DNA of 64,000 nt from Pseudomonas sp. RIT-PI-r. GTDB lineage: Bacteria; Pseudomonadota; Gammaproteobacteria; Pseudomonadales; Pseudomonadaceae. The position numbers and the translations under genes were made by a program. This document shows, in pieces, positions 16,203-25,878 of the stretch (position 1 is the stretch's first letter; every line of letters starts with the position of its first letter). The notes below the pieces were generated by a model. The model was not told the DNA's origin. It was given only the letters and a program-made list of their open reading frames with translations, and searched no databases. The DNA lies in the NCBI RefSeq assembly GCF_001297015.1, contig NZ_LIGE01000025.1, positions 62,001 to 126,000 on the forward strand, in the 5' to 3' direction.

Positions 16203-19200
16203 ATGAATAACAACAATACCCCCGCGCAAACGGGTGGCCGTTTTGCCATGAAAACCCTGACATTCGCGGTGTTGTGCGCTATCGGCACGGCGCAGGCCGC
16301 GCCTTACGTGGAAACCGGACGCAGCGGTGATCCTTCAAGTTGGCGCAGCAACGAGTTTCAGGCCGATTGGGGCCTGAGCGCCATCGGTGCCGATTACGCC
16401 TACGCCGCTGGCTACACCGGCAAAGGCGTGAAACTGGGCATCTTCGATCAACCGGTCTACGCCGCGCACCCGGAGTTTTCCGGCAGCAATAAAGTCATCA
16501 CCCTGGTCACCAGCGGGATCCGCGAATACACCGACCCGTACATTCCGGTGAAAGCGGGCGACGCGTTCCGCTATGACGGTTCGCCCTCGGTCGGCTCCGA
16601 TGGCAAACTCGGCGCCCACGGTACTCACGTTGGTGGCATCGCCGCCGGCAGTCGTGACGGCGGGCCGATGCACGGCGTGGCATTCGGGGCGCAAATCATC
16701 AGCGCCGACAACGGCGACCCGGGCCCGGAAGACGGCATTGTGCGCGGCAACGACGGCGCGGTGTACAAGGCCGGTTGGGATGCTCTGATCGCCAGCGGCG
16801 CGCGGATCATCAACAACAGCTGGGGCATCGGCATCACCGACCGCTTCGACCTCGGCGGCAAGGATCCGGCGTACCCGCACTTCACCGTCAATGACGCGCA
16901 GTTGCAGTTCAACGAAATCCGCACGTTGCTCGGAACCAAAGCCGGTGGCGCGTATGACGGTGCCATCGCCGCCGCACGCAGCGGTATCGTGACAATCTTC
17001 GCCGCCGGCAATGACTACAACCTCAACAATCCGGATGCCATTGCCGGCCTCGGCTATTTTGTCCCGGAGATTGCGCCGAACTGGATCACCGTCGCCGCAT
17101 TGCAGAAGAACCCTGATCTGGCCAGCGCCAATCCGTACATCATGAGTACGTTTTCCTCGCGTTGCGGCTACACCGCGAGCTTATGCGTCTCGGCGCCGGG
17201 CACGAAAATCTACAGCGCAATCATCGAAGGCACCAACGCCGACAACCTGACCACCGGCTACAAAAATTACAACGGCACCTCGATGGCCGCGCCGCACGTG
17301 GCCGGCTCCATGGCCGTGCTGATGGAACGCTTCCCGTACATGAGCGGCGATCAGGTCGCCACGGTATTGCGTACCACCGCGACCGACCTCGGCGCACCGG
17401 GCATCGACGCCTTGTATGGCTGGGGCATGATCAACCTGCGCAAAGGAATTGATGGCCCGGCCATGTTCGTCACCGAGACAGACATTCCTGAGGAGTTCCG
17501 CATTCAGGGAGCCTATGGCTCCGGCCAGTTTGTCGCGGATTTGCCTGGCATCGGCGCGATCATCGATCAAGGCAAACCGACCGAGCGTCTGTGCAGCGAC
17601 ATCACCTGCGGCCTCGACACCTGGCGCAACGACATTTCCGGCCACGGCGGCTTGACCAAGCAGGGCATCGGTACGCTGGTGATGACCGGCAACAACAGCT
17701 ACACCGGCCCGACGCTGGTCAATCAGGGCCGACTGGCCATCAACGGTTCGCTGGCCTCGGCGGTCACCGTGAATGACAGCGGCATCCTTGGCGGTAACGG
17801 CCGCATCGGCGCACTGTCGGTGAAAAACGGCGGTACGGTGGCGCCGGGCAACTCCATCGGCACCCTGAATGTTGCGGGTGACGTGACCTTCGAGCCGGGT
17901 TCGACCTATGCCGTGGAAGTCTCGCCGACCGCCAGCGACAGGATTGTCGCCGATGGCAAGGCAGTGATCGAGGGGGCCACGGTCAGTCTGTCACTGGAAA
18001 ACAGCCCGACGCTGCTGACCACCACTGAGGTGAAAAGCCTGCTCGGTACGCAGTTCAATATCCTGCAAGCGGCGGGCGGTATCGAAGGGCAATTTGGCCA
18101 GGTGCTGCCCGACTACGCCTTTCTCGGCGGCACCCTGGCGTATTCGGCCAGTGGCGTTCAGTTGGAGGTTGGGCGCAATGGCGCGTCGTTCGCCAGTGTC
18201 GGTCTGACGCCAAACCAGCGAGCGGTCGGTGCGGCTGCCGAGCGGCTGGGCGCAGGCAATGCGCTGTTCGAAACCCTGCTGCTGTCGCCCAATGCGGCCG
18301 TGGCGCAACAAGCGTTCCAGCAGTTATCCGGTGAGATTCATCCGGCGATCGGCACGCTGTTGATCAACGACAGCCGTTACCTGCGCGAGGCAGTCGGCGA
18401 GCGCCTGCGCGAGCGTGATCTGTTTAACGCCGATGCACCGACTGATGATCGCAGCAATGCCTGGGTCAAGGTGCTGGGTTCGTGGGGCACCAGCGATGGC
18501 GGCAATAAAAACGCGGACTCCACCAGTTCCATCGGTGGTCTGCTGGCCGGTGTCGATGGCTTGATTGCTGAAGATACCCGCCTGGGCTTCGTTACTGGTT
18601 ACAGCGACAGTTCATTGAGCATGGGCAGCGGCACGCATTCGTCAGCCTCGGTTGACAGCTACCACCTCGGTGCATATCTGGGGCATCAAATCGATGCACT
18701 GCGCCTGACCGTTGGCGGCGCCTACAGCTGGCATCGCATCGACGCGAAACGTGATCTGCAGTTCGCTGACGTCAGCGGCAAGCAGAAGACCAAACGCGAC
18801 GCGAGCACGGCGCAATTGTTCACTGAAGCCGCTTACGATCTGGGCTTGCAACCGATGAACCTTGAGCCGTTCGCCAACCTGTCTTACGTGCACCTGAACA
18901 CCGACAGCTTTACCGAAAAAGGCGATGCCGCCGCGCTCAAAGGTGGCGAAGACAACCGCGATGTGCTGTTGTCGACGCTCGGCGTACGCGCCAAGCGCAG
19001 TTTTGCTCTGTCGGACCAGCATCAACTGGAACTGGGGGCGAGCCTGGGCTGGCAGCACAACCTGAGCAGCGTCGACGCTGACAGCCATCTGGCGTTTGCC
19101 AATGGCAACAGCGCGTTCACCGTGCAGAGTGTGTCGATGGATCGCGACGCCGCCGTAGTCGGCGTGCGGGCGGGGCTGGCGCTCAACCGCGATGTGCGGG

Positions 19201-19280
19201 TGAACCTGGATTACAACGGGCTGATCGGCGCGAACGAGAAGGACCACGGGGTGGGCCTGACGCTCGACTGGCAGTTCTAG
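16203..19280 (+). CDS. pspB: Subtilisin-like serine protease autotransporter (PspB-like)
   Basis: A 1025-residue autotransporter. After an extended signal region (MKTLTFAVLCAIGTAQA) the S8 domain has Asp (GIFDQ, residue 82), His (AHGTHVGG, residue 139) and Ser (NGTSMAAPHVAG, residue 360). The PATR repeat (GNNSYTGPTLVNQGRL), linker and C-terminal barrel ending DWQF follow. Its passenger is about 40 residues longer than that of the upstream paralogue, through insertions around the catalytic His and before Ser. ATG 16203 has AAGGAAGG upstream. The linker and barrel regions of the two proteins are close to identical in many stretches (APGNSIGTLNVAGDVTF in both), while the protease parts have diverged. 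This suggests different substrates for one shared export module. Confidence 0.93.
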   Translation: MNNNNTPAQTGGRFAMKTLTFAVLCAIGTAQAAPYVETGRSGDPSSWRSNEFQADWGLSAIGADYAYAAGYTGKGVKLGIFDQPVYAAHPEFSGSNKVITLVTSGIREYTDPYIPVKAGDAFRYDGSPSVGSDGKLGAHGTHVGGIAAGSRDGGPMHGVAFGAQIISADNGDPGPEDGIVRGNDGAVYKAGWDALIASGARIINNSWGIGITDRFDLGGKDPAYPHFTVNDAQLQFNEIRTLLGTKAGGAYDGAIAAARSGIVTIFAAGNDYNLNNPDAIAGLGYFVPEIAPNWITVAALQKNPDLASANPYIMSTFSSRCGYTASLCVSAPGTKIYSAIIEGTNADNLTTGYKNYNGTSMAAPHVAGSMAVLMERFPYMSGDQVATVLRTTATDLGAPGIDALYGWGMINLRKGIDGPAMFVTETDIPEEFRIQGAYGSGQFVADLPGIGAIIDQGKPTERLCSDITCGLDTWRNDISGHGGLTKQGIGTLVMTGNNSYTGPTLVNQGRLAINGSLASAVTVNDSGILGGNGRIGALSVKNGGTVAPGNSIGTLNVAGDVTFEPGSTYAVEVSPTASDRIVADGKAVIEGATVSLSLENSPTLLTTTEVKSLLGTQFNILQAAGGIEGQFGQVLPDYAFLGGTLAYSASGVQLEVGRNGASFASVGLTPNQRAVGAAAERLGAGNALFETLLLSPNAAVAQQAFQQLSGEIHPAIGTLLINDSRYLREAVGERLRERDLFNADAPTDDRSNAWVKVLGSWGTSDGGNKNADSTSSIGGLLAGVDGLIAEDTRLGFVTGYSDSSLSMGSGTHSSASVDSYHLGAYLGHQIDALRLTVGGAYSWHRIDAKRDLQFADVSGKQKTKRDASTAQLFTEAAYDLGLQPMNLEPFANLSYVHLNTDSFTEKGDAAALKGGEDNRDVLLSTLGVRAKRSFALSDQHQLELGASLGWQHNLSSVDADSHLAFANGNSAFTVQSVSMDRDAAVVGVRAGLALNRDVRVNLDYNGLIGANEKDHGVGLTLDWQF

Positions 19281-19286
19281 GCAGCG

Positions 19287-19319
19287 CCGGCAGTTCCAGA
19301 CGAAACTGCCGGGTTTTTT
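19287..19319 (+). terminator. Rho-independent terminator after pspB
   Basis: A CCGGCAGTT / AACTGCCGG stem with a 7-base loop is followed by GGTTTTTT. It separates the autotransporters from the lipase genes. Only 20 bases remain before the first lipase start, so lipase expression would depend on read-through or on processing. Confidence 0.75.
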
Positions 19320-19339
19320 AAAGGAAGAGAGGGCACAAC

Positions 19340-21028
19340 ATGGGATTGTTCGATTACAAGAGTGCCGATGGCAAAGCGTTGTACAGCGACGCCATCGCAC
19401 TCACGCTGTATGCCTACACGCCGACCGGCCAGCCATTGCCGGCGACGGGATGGGCACCCGTTGCCGCGACCGCGCTGGGTTATCAAGGCAAGGTCGGGGC
19501 GCAGGGTACGTTCTTCGGTGAGAAGGACGGCTTCACCAGCGCCGAAGCCGAAGTACTTGGCAAATACGACGCCGCCGGCAAGTTGGTTGGCATCGGCGTT
19601 GCCTTTCGTGGCACTGGCGGGCTGGGTTATAGCGATACCTTTGGCGACATGAAAAACAACTTGCTGGCAGCGATCGGACCATCGGATTACGCCAGCAACT
19701 ACGCAAAAAACGCTTTCGACAATCTGCTCAAGGCTGTCGCCGCGTTTGCCATTGCCAACGGCATCGCCGCCAAGGACGTGTTGATCAGCGGCCACAGCCT
19801 TGGCGGGCTCGGGGTCAACAGCGTGGCCGAATTGAGCGCGAGCAACTGGGGAGGTTTCTTCAAGGACGCCAATTATATTGCGTTCGCCTCGCCAACCCAG
19901 AGCAGCACCGGTAATAACGTGCTGAACATCGGTTACGAGAACGATCCGGTATTTCGCGTGCTCGATGGCACTACGTTCAGCACCGCGTCGATGGGCAAGC
20001 ACGACAAACCGCATGATTCGACCACCGACAACATCGTCAACTTCAACGACAATTACGCCTCCACCGCGCAAAACCTGGTGCCGTTCAGCATCGTCAATCC
20101 GCTGAGCTGGTCGGCGCACAGCTCGCTGGGCTATGCCGATGGCCTGAATCGAGTGATCGATTCGAAGTTCTACAACCTCACCGGCAAGGACTCGACGATC
20201 ATCGTCTCCAACCTGGAAGCGTCGTCCCGAGGCAAGACCTGGGTCGAGGATCTCGGCCGCAGTGGCGAGCCGCACACCGGCAGCACATTCATCATCGGCA
20301 CCGACAGCAATGACTGGCTCAAGGGGGGCGCGGGCAACGACTTCCTTGAAGGTCGCGCGGGCGATGACCGTTTCCGCGATGACGGCGGTTTCAACATCCT
20401 GCTCGGTGGTCAGGGCTACAACACCTTCGAGCTGCAGAAGCCATTGCAGAACTTCAGCTTCGCCAATGACGGCGACGGCACGCTGTATGTGCGCGACGCC
20501 TACGGCGGCATCAGCATGACCCGCGACATTGGTGCGCTGGTGAGCAAGGAGTCGGGTTCGTGGTGGGGCAGCAAGGAAATCACCTGGGGTGTGACGGCCA
20601 AAGGGCTGACCAATGGCAATGAGCTGACGCAGTACAACCATTCGCTCAGCGGTGATGGCTACGGCAACGCGTTGCATGCGACGGCCGATGGCGACTGGCT
20701 GTTCGGTCTCGGTGGCGACGACAGACTGATCAGCGACAAAGGCCACGTGACCTTTGTTGGCGGCGCCGGTAACGATGTGATGACGGCGGTTGGCGGCGGC
20801 AACACCTTCCTGTTCAGCGGCGCGTTCGGCTTCGATGCCATCAATGGTTATCAGGGCGGCGACAAACTGGTGTTCATGGGCGTCGAAGGCGCGGGGCAGG
20901 GCTACGACTACAAGCAACATGTGGCGCAGACCGGTGGCGATACGGTGCTGAAGATTGGCGACTTTGCCGTGACCCTGATAGGGGTAGGCGTGACTAACCT
21001 GTCGGACTCGGCGTTCGTGTTCGCCTGA
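19340..21028 (+). CDS. Family I.3 lipase/esterase, short form lacking the first lid region
   Basis: A 562-residue secreted lipase without N-terminal signal peptide. The catalytic triad by alignment is Ser153 (GHSLGG), Asp202 (YENDPVF) and His260 (WSAHSS). RTX repeats (GGAGNDFLEGRAGDDRF; GGAGNDVM) and a C-terminus free of cysteine support export by AprDEF. Compared with the 617-residue paralogue downstream, it lacks about 50 residues near position 33, where YTPTGQPLPATGW replaces a long insert. In the structurally known Pseudomonas lipase of this family that segment is lid 1. The length resembles polyurethanase PueB. Reduced interfacial activation and more esterase-like specificity are inferred. 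Confidence 0.92.
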   Translation: MGLFDYKSADGKALYSDAIALTLYAYTPTGQPLPATGWAPVAATALGYQGKVGAQGTFFGEKDGFTSAEAEVLGKYDAAGKLVGIGVAFRGTGGLGYSDTFGDMKNNLLAAIGPSDYASNYAKNAFDNLLKAVAAFAIANGIAAKDVLISGHSLGGLGVNSVAELSASNWGGFFKDANYIAFASPTQSSTGNNVLNIGYENDPVFRVLDGTTFSTASMGKHDKPHDSTTDNIVNFNDNYASTAQNLVPFSIVNPLSWSAHSSLGYADGLNRVIDSKFYNLTGKDSTIIVSNLEASSRGKTWVEDLGRSGEPHTGSTFIIGTDSNDWLKGGAGNDFLEGRAGDDRFRDDGGFNILLGGQGYNTFELQKPLQNFSFANDGDGTLYVRDAYGGISMTRDIGALVSKESGSWWGSKEITWGVTAKGLTNGNELTQYNHSLSGDGYGNALHATADGDWLFGLGGDDRLISDKGHVTFVGGAGNDVMTAVGGGNTFLFSGAFGFDAINGYQGGDKLVFMGVEGAGQGYDYKQHVAQTGGDTVLKIGDFAVTLIGVGVTNLSDSAFVFA

Positions 21029-21040
21029 CCAACGCCCCGG

Positions 21041-21124
21041 TAGGAGCTGCCGCAGGCTGCGATCTTTTGATTGTGTTTTTAAAGATCAAAAGATCGCAGC
21101 CTCGTTGCACTCGACAACTCCTAC
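21041..21124. repeat. REP-like intergenic palindrome
   Basis: TAGGAGCTGCCGCAGG opens the element, GATCTTTTGAT...ATCAAAAGATC forms the inner stem, and CTCCTAC closes it. It belongs to the same family as the copy at 5301 and lies between the two lipase genes. Confidence 0.8.
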
Positions 21125-21228
21125 TGGGGGTTTACATGGGGTGTTGAAATGCTCCGGAGCGCTCCGTGAGGGGCGCACTGGCTGTGAGCTATCTCTGAAC
21201 AATTCCAACAAAGAGAGAGGCAATAGCA

Positions 21229-23082
21229 ATGGGTGTGTATGACTACAAGAATTTCGGCACGGACGATTCCAAGGCGTTGTTCAGCGATGCCATGGCAATC
21301 ACTCTGTACTCCTACCACAACCTCGATAACGGTTTTGCCAGCGGTTATCAGCACAACGGTTTCGGCATCGGCCTGCCAGCCACACTGGTCACCGCGTTGA
21401 TTGGCGGTACCGACTCGCAAGGTGTCATCCCGGGCATTCCATGGAATCCCGACTCGGAAAAACTCGCCCTCGATGCGGTTAAAGCGGCCGGCTGGACGCC
21501 GATCACCGCCTCGCAACTGGGCTACGAAGGCAAGACCGATGCGCGAGGAACCTTTTTCGGCGAGAAGGCCGGCTACACCAGCGCTCAGGTCGAGATCCTC
21601 GGCAAGTACGACGCCCAAGGCCATCTCACCGAGCTTGGCATTGCCTTTCGTGGCACCAGTGGCCCGCGAGAAATCCTCATTGGCGACTCGATCGGCGACG
21701 TGATCAACGACCTGCTCGCGGCCTTCGGCCCCAACGACTACGCGAAAAACTACGTTGGCGAAGCGTTCGGCAATCTGCTCAATGACGTGATGGCCTTCGC
21801 CAAGGCCAACGGCCTCACCGGCAAGGACATATTGGTCAGCGGCCACAGTCTCGGCGGCCTGGCCGTCAACAGCATGGCCGACTTGAGCGGCGGCAAGTGG
21901 GGCGGATTCTTTGCCGACTCCAACTACATCGCCTATGCCTCGCCAACGCAAAGCAGCACCGACAAAGTGCTTAACGTCGGCTATGAAAACGATCCGGTGT
22001 TTCGAGCTCTCGACGGCTCGACCTTCACCGGCGCCTCGGTAGGCGTGCACGACGCGCCGCATGCCTCGACCACTGACAACATCGTCAGCTTCAACGATCA
22101 CTACGCCTCGACCGCGTGGAATCTGCTGCCGTACTCGATCCTCAACATTCCAACGTGGATTTCACACCTGCCCACCGGTTACGGCGACGGCATGACCCGT
22201 GTACTGGATTCGAAGTTCTACGACCTGACCAGCCGCGACTCGACAATCATCGTTGCCAACCTGTCCGATCCGGCGCGAGCCAACACCTGGGTGCAGGATC
22301 TCAATCGCAACGCCGAAACCCACAAGGGCAGCACGTTCATCATCGGTAGCGACGGCAACGATCTGATCCAGGGCGGCAGCGCCAACGACTATCTGGAAGG
22401 CCGTGCCGGCAACGACACCTTCCGTGACAGTGGCGGCTACAACATCATCCTTGGCGGGCAGGGCAGCAATACCCTGGACTTGCAGCAAGCGGTGGGCAAG
22501 TTCGACTTCGCCAACGACGGCGCCGGCAATCTGTACATCCGCGATGCCAACGGCGGGATCAGTATCACCCGCGACATCGGCAGTATTGTCACCAAGGAAC
22601 CGGGGTTTCTCTGGGGGCTGTTCAAGGATGACGTCACTCACAGCGTCACCGCCAGCGGCCTGAAGGTCGGCAGCAATGTCACGGCGTACGAGTCCAGCGT
22701 CAAAGGTAGCGCTGGCGCCGACACGCTGAAGGCGCATGCCGGTGGCGATTGGCTGTTTGGCCTCGACGGTAACGATCACTTGATCGGCAGCACGGGTAAT
22801 GACGTGTTTGTCGGCGGTGCCGGCAATGACCTGATGGAATCGGGGGGCGGGGCGGATACGTTCCTGTTCAACGGCGCGTTCGGCCAGGATCGGGTGGTCG
22901 GTTACACAACGAACGACAAACTGGTCTTCCTCGGCGTACAGGGTGTTCTGCCGACTGAGGATTTCCGTGCCCATGCCGCGACCGTTGGACAGGATACGGT
23001 GCTGACGTTTGGCAACGACTCGGTGACACTGGTGGGCGTGTCGCTCAATAGCCTGAGTGCTGACGGTGTCGTGATCGCCTGA
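21229..23082 (+). CDS. lipA: Family I.3 lipase, full-length (PueA/LipA type)
   Basis: A 617-residue secreted triacylglycerol lipase. The numbering is exactly that of classical family I.3 enzymes: Ser207 in GHSLGG, Asp255 in YENDPVF and His313 in ISHLP. It keeps the N-terminal lid segment missing from its upstream paralogue. RTX nonapeptide repeats (GGSANDYLEGRAGNDTF; GSTGNDVFVGGAGNDLM) bind calcium, and the C-terminal end (SLNSLSADGVVIA) fits a type I secretion signal. There are no cysteines in the C-terminal part. Some family members also degrade polyester polyurethane (PueA). It has its own intergenic region of 200 bases, with no terminator between it and the previous lipase apart from the REP element. 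Confidence 0.94.
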   Translation: MGVYDYKNFGTDDSKALFSDAMAITLYSYHNLDNGFASGYQHNGFGIGLPATLVTALIGGTDSQGVIPGIPWNPDSEKLALDAVKAAGWTPITASQLGYEGKTDARGTFFGEKAGYTSAQVEILGKYDAQGHLTELGIAFRGTSGPREILIGDSIGDVINDLLAAFGPNDYAKNYVGEAFGNLLNDVMAFAKANGLTGKDILVSGHSLGGLAVNSMADLSGGKWGGFFADSNYIAYASPTQSSTDKVLNVGYENDPVFRALDGSTFTGASVGVHDAPHASTTDNIVSFNDHYASTAWNLLPYSILNIPTWISHLPTGYGDGMTRVLDSKFYDLTSRDSTIIVANLSDPARANTWVQDLNRNAETHKGSTFIIGSDGNDLIQGGSANDYLEGRAGNDTFRDSGGYNIILGGQGSNTLDLQQAVGKFDFANDGAGNLYIRDANGGISITRDIGSIVTKEPGFLWGLFKDDVTHSVTASGLKVGSNVTAYESSVKGSAGADTLKAHAGGDWLFGLDGNDHLIGSTGNDVFVGGAGNDLMESGGGADTFLFNGAFGQDRVVGYTTNDKLVFLGVQGVLPTEDFRAHAATVGQDTVLTFGNDSVTLVGVSLNSLSADGVVIA

Positions 23083-23093
23083 TGTTGATGGGG

Positions 23094-23190
23094 TGCCGGC
23101 AAGGGCCCTTTCGCGAGCAAGCTCGCTGCCACACTGGATCTGTGTCGTTTACAGAACCCTGTGGGAGAGAGCCTGCTCGCGAAGAACGAT
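23094..23190. repeat. REP-like palindromic element
   Basis: CGCGAGCAAGCTCGCTGCCACA at the left and TGTGGGAGAGAGCCTGCTCGCG at the right form imperfect inverted arms of the CCTGTGGGAGCGAGC class, like the copy at 35297. Confidence 0.6.
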
Positions 23191-23320
23191 AACGCGGTTT
23201 AAAAGTGACTCAACAGCCACTCCCTGACTCAAATCCCTGCCAAACAGGAAATGCGGCCTAAAGCCAGCACGTGCACACACGTTCTATAGCTAGCCGCCAT
23301 TGAGTACAGGAGATTCAAAC

Positions 23321-23695
23321 GTGAAAGGTTTCAAGGGGTATATCGGCTTCGTCGCACTGGCGCTGTGTTCGGCCAATGTCTGCGCCGATCTGCCTCAAAG
23401 CTCGATTCTGAGCCGCTACGGCATCACCACCGACCAACTGCCGAGCGCGCCGAAAACCGAAGCAGTCGAACCGGTCGAAGAGAAAAGCCGCTTTCAGATT
23501 CAGCCTGAACAACCGTTCGTGACTCTGCGTTTGGGTGACGGCAAGCAGCCGCAGACCACCGGCAATCTGAGCATTGATCGCATGGCGCAGCAGGATCTGG
23601 AACGCTGCCGGCGTTTGCAAGGTGAAGTGGTCAAGCGGGGCGGCACGTACATGCCTTGCGATGGCAGCATTCCGGGCATGCCAACCTTCGAATAA
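23321..23695 (+). CDS. Small secreted protein of unknown function
   Basis: A 124-residue protein with a probable signal peptide (MKGFKGYIGFVALALCSANVCA, then DLPQSS). GTG 23321 is preferred because AGGAG lies eight bases upstream; the longer frame from 23300 has no ribosome site. The mature part is hydrophilic, Pro/Glu-rich in the middle and has two cysteines near the C-terminus (ERCRRLQG and YMPCDGS) that could pair in the periplasm. I do not recognise a family. It stands alone between two palindromic elements. Confidence 0.7.
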   Translation: MKGFKGYIGFVALALCSANVCADLPQSSILSRYGITTDQLPSAPKTEAVEPVEEKSRFQIQPEQPFVTLRLGDGKQPQTTGNLSIDRMAQQDLERCRRLQGEVVKRGGTYMPCDGSIPGMPTFE

Positions 23696-23707
23696 CACAA
23701 ACTTCCC

Positions 23708-23794
23708 CTGTAGGAGCTGCCGCAGGCTGCGATCTTTTGATCCGGATCTTGTAAATCACGAGCGAAAGATCGCAGCCTGCGGCAGCTCCTACAG
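23708..23794. repeat. REP-like palindrome, near-perfect copy
   Basis: CTGTAGGAGCTGCCGCAGG and CCTGCGGCAGCTCCTACAG are exact reverse complements, and the match continues inward through CTGCGATCTTT/AAAGATCGCAG. It lies between convergent genes and may act as a transcription end. Confidence 0.85.
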
Positions 23795-23808
23795 AGATTG
23801 CGGGGGTT

Positions 23809-24033
23809 TCAGTCCTCTTCGCGGACCGTCGCGACTTCATCGGCGCGGACTTTCACCTTGGCCCCGGAAATATCCTCGAACTCATAGAAGCCATCCTTGG
23901 TTTTGGTCTTCGGCATGTCCTTGGTCAAATACTGGGTGCCGTTCTGCAAGGTCACCACTGTCTGGGTCGAGCAACCGCCCAGCACGAGCAGCGCGACGAC
24001 TGCCAAGGGAATGCCCAGCCTGTTGATTTTCAT
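23809..24033 (-). CDS. YgdI/YgdR-type small lipoprotein (DUF903)
   Basis: A 74-residue lipoprotein precursor. The signal peptide MKINRLGIPLAVVALLVLGG precedes the lipobox cysteine at residue 21, and the mature part (TVVTLQNGTQYLTKDMPKTK, then YEFEDISGAKVKVRADEV) is the SH3-like YgdI/YgdR domain. The gene starts at ATG 24033 with GAGGTGGG upstream; a longer reading frame continues upstream but lacks coding character. Function in the family is not known; envelope location is expected. Confidence 0.88.
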   Translation of the reverse strand: MKINRLGIPLAVVALLVLGGCSTQTVVTLQNGTQYLTKDMPKTKTKDGFYEFEDISGAKVKVRADEVATVREED

Positions 24034-24227
24034 ACCCACCTCTACTTCCTCATGCGATGTGAACCCGAGCATTGTCGGTCCTGTAACGCGGTTGGTGCCA
24101 CTGCGCCGGAAAAAGTTCGATTGCCCGGTTAAAAAATGCCATTGATCCTTTTCCATTTGCACCGGGCAGGGCAGAGCTGGTATCTGTACGCATAACCAGT
24201 ACTCGTTCGCCATGGCCCTGAATTCCC

Positions 24228-25878
24228 GTGACTGCCAATCCCCTCGACGACCCGTTCTATTACCTCAACAACTTCCGGCAAGTGCTTGATTGGCTTGAGC
24301 TGCGCTATGCCGACGTGATGAGCGAAACCGAGCACGGCTTCATCCGCGATTTCAAGGCATTGCCCAAGGCCTCGCAGGGCCTGCTGGTGCGCATGGTGAT
24401 GCGCAAGGGCGTGCACTTTCGTGTCGGTAAACTCAATTACCCTGAAATCGGTGACATCGCGCACGCCGCGCAACCGCTGCTGAATCATGGCTGGCTCGAC
24501 GAATTCGCAGCGCTGACGATGGCCGAACTGTTCGATGTGCTGCTCAAGGCCGAGGTTCTCCAGGCATTTGGCGCGTTCATCGAGCAACCCAAGGGGCGCA
24601 AGGACGATTGGCTGCCGTTGCTCACCGAACAGTTCGCCGATGCCCGTAGCCTGCGCGATTGGGCGCCGTTACTGGCAGAGCGCCTGTTCAGCCTGACCAT
24701 CATGGACCTGTGCGATCGCCTGCGTCTGATGTTCTTTGGCAATCTTTATCAGGACTGGTCGGAATTCGTCCTCGCTGATCTGGGGATCTTTACCTACGAA
24801 AAAGTCGAATTCTGCGCTGATTCGCGCGGCCTGCGCAGCCGCCAGGATGTCGACGCCTGCCTGTTCCTGCATAACTGCCAGTTGCGCTTCGAGGCCGGTG
24901 AACCGCTGCAAGCCATTGTCGAGCAAGTCGGCGCCTTGCACTTCGACAACCCCTGGTTGCAACGTCGACGAGGCAAGGTGTTGTTCCAGATCGGCCAGTA
25001 TTGCGAGCGCATCAGCGAGTTTGCGCTGGCCTTGAGCATCTACCGCGACTGCGCCTATCCCGGCGCGCGATTGCGCATGATCCGCGTGCTGGAACGCTGC
25101 GGCGAATACGCCCTTGGCCTGGAACTCGGCACGCTGGCGGAACAGACGCCGCAAAGCGCTGCCGAACAGCAAGGCCTGCAGCGAATAATGCCGCGATTGC
25201 GGCGCAAACTCGGCGGGCCGCCACTCAAGCGTACAGCGGCGAAACCGGTCGAACGCCTCGATTTGCAGTTGCTGCGCAGCGATCCTGGGTTGTCGGTGGA
25301 GTTTTACGTGCAGGCGCACCTGCATGATGACGACGGCCCGGTGCACTACGTGGAAAACAGCCTGATCAACTCGTTGTTCGGTTTGTTGTGCTGGCCGGCG
25401 ATCTTCGCGCCGTTGCCCGGTGCATTCTTTCACCTTCCAGCGCGGGCCGGTCGATCTGCTCAATGAAGACTTCCAGCCGCGCCGCGCCGAGCTGTTCCAG
25501 GCCTGTCTCGACGAGCTCGACGATGGTCGCTACGCCTCGACCATTCGCCAGCGATTCGTCGCCAAATGGGGTATTCAGTCGCCGTTCGTGTTTTGGGGCG
25601 CACTCAATGAGCAGCTGCTCGAACAGGCGTTGGCCTGCCTGCCGGCTGAACACCTCAAGCACTGGTTCAATCGGCTGTTGCTCGACATCAAGGCCAACCG
25701 CGCCGGCATGCCCGATCTGATCCAGTTCTGGCCGCAACACAAAACCTACCGGATGATTGAAGTCAAAGGCCCCGGTGACCGCTTGCAGGACAACCAATTG
25801 CGCTGGCTGGAGTTCTGCCACGAACACCAGATGCCGGTGGCCGTGTGCTACGTGCAATGGGCGGAGCAGAGCGCTTGA
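24228..25878 (+). pseudogene. fan1: FAN1-type VRR-NUC structure-specific nuclease gene, frameshifted
   Basis: Two overlapping frames together encode one FAN1-like protein of about 550 residues. The first (24228-25466) holds the N-terminal and TPR-like parts and runs to LPGAFFH. The second, entered near 25434, resumes with FQRGPVDLLNEDF and holds the nuclease, PDLIQFWPQHKTYRMIEVKG (PD-x-E-V-K), ending at TGA 25878. At the junction the CAC codon is followed by a single C before TTCCAG, where a proline codon would be expected, so two bases are missing (or one is extra). FAN1 enzymes cut DNA near interstrand crosslinks and flaps. If the frameshift is real the nuclease domain is lost; a sequencing error is the main alternative. 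The GTG start at 24228 is the only plausible start. Confidence 0.85.

Noticed and set aside
19277..20920. 547-codon reading frame on the minus strand across the first lipase gene
   Set aside because: It is a GC-rich shadow of the lipase frame, without recognisable domains or ribosome site.
24034..24213. N-terminal extension of the YgdI/YgdR lipoprotein
   Set aside because: The longer frame would bury the signal peptide behind 60 residues; ATG 24033 has its own ribosome site.
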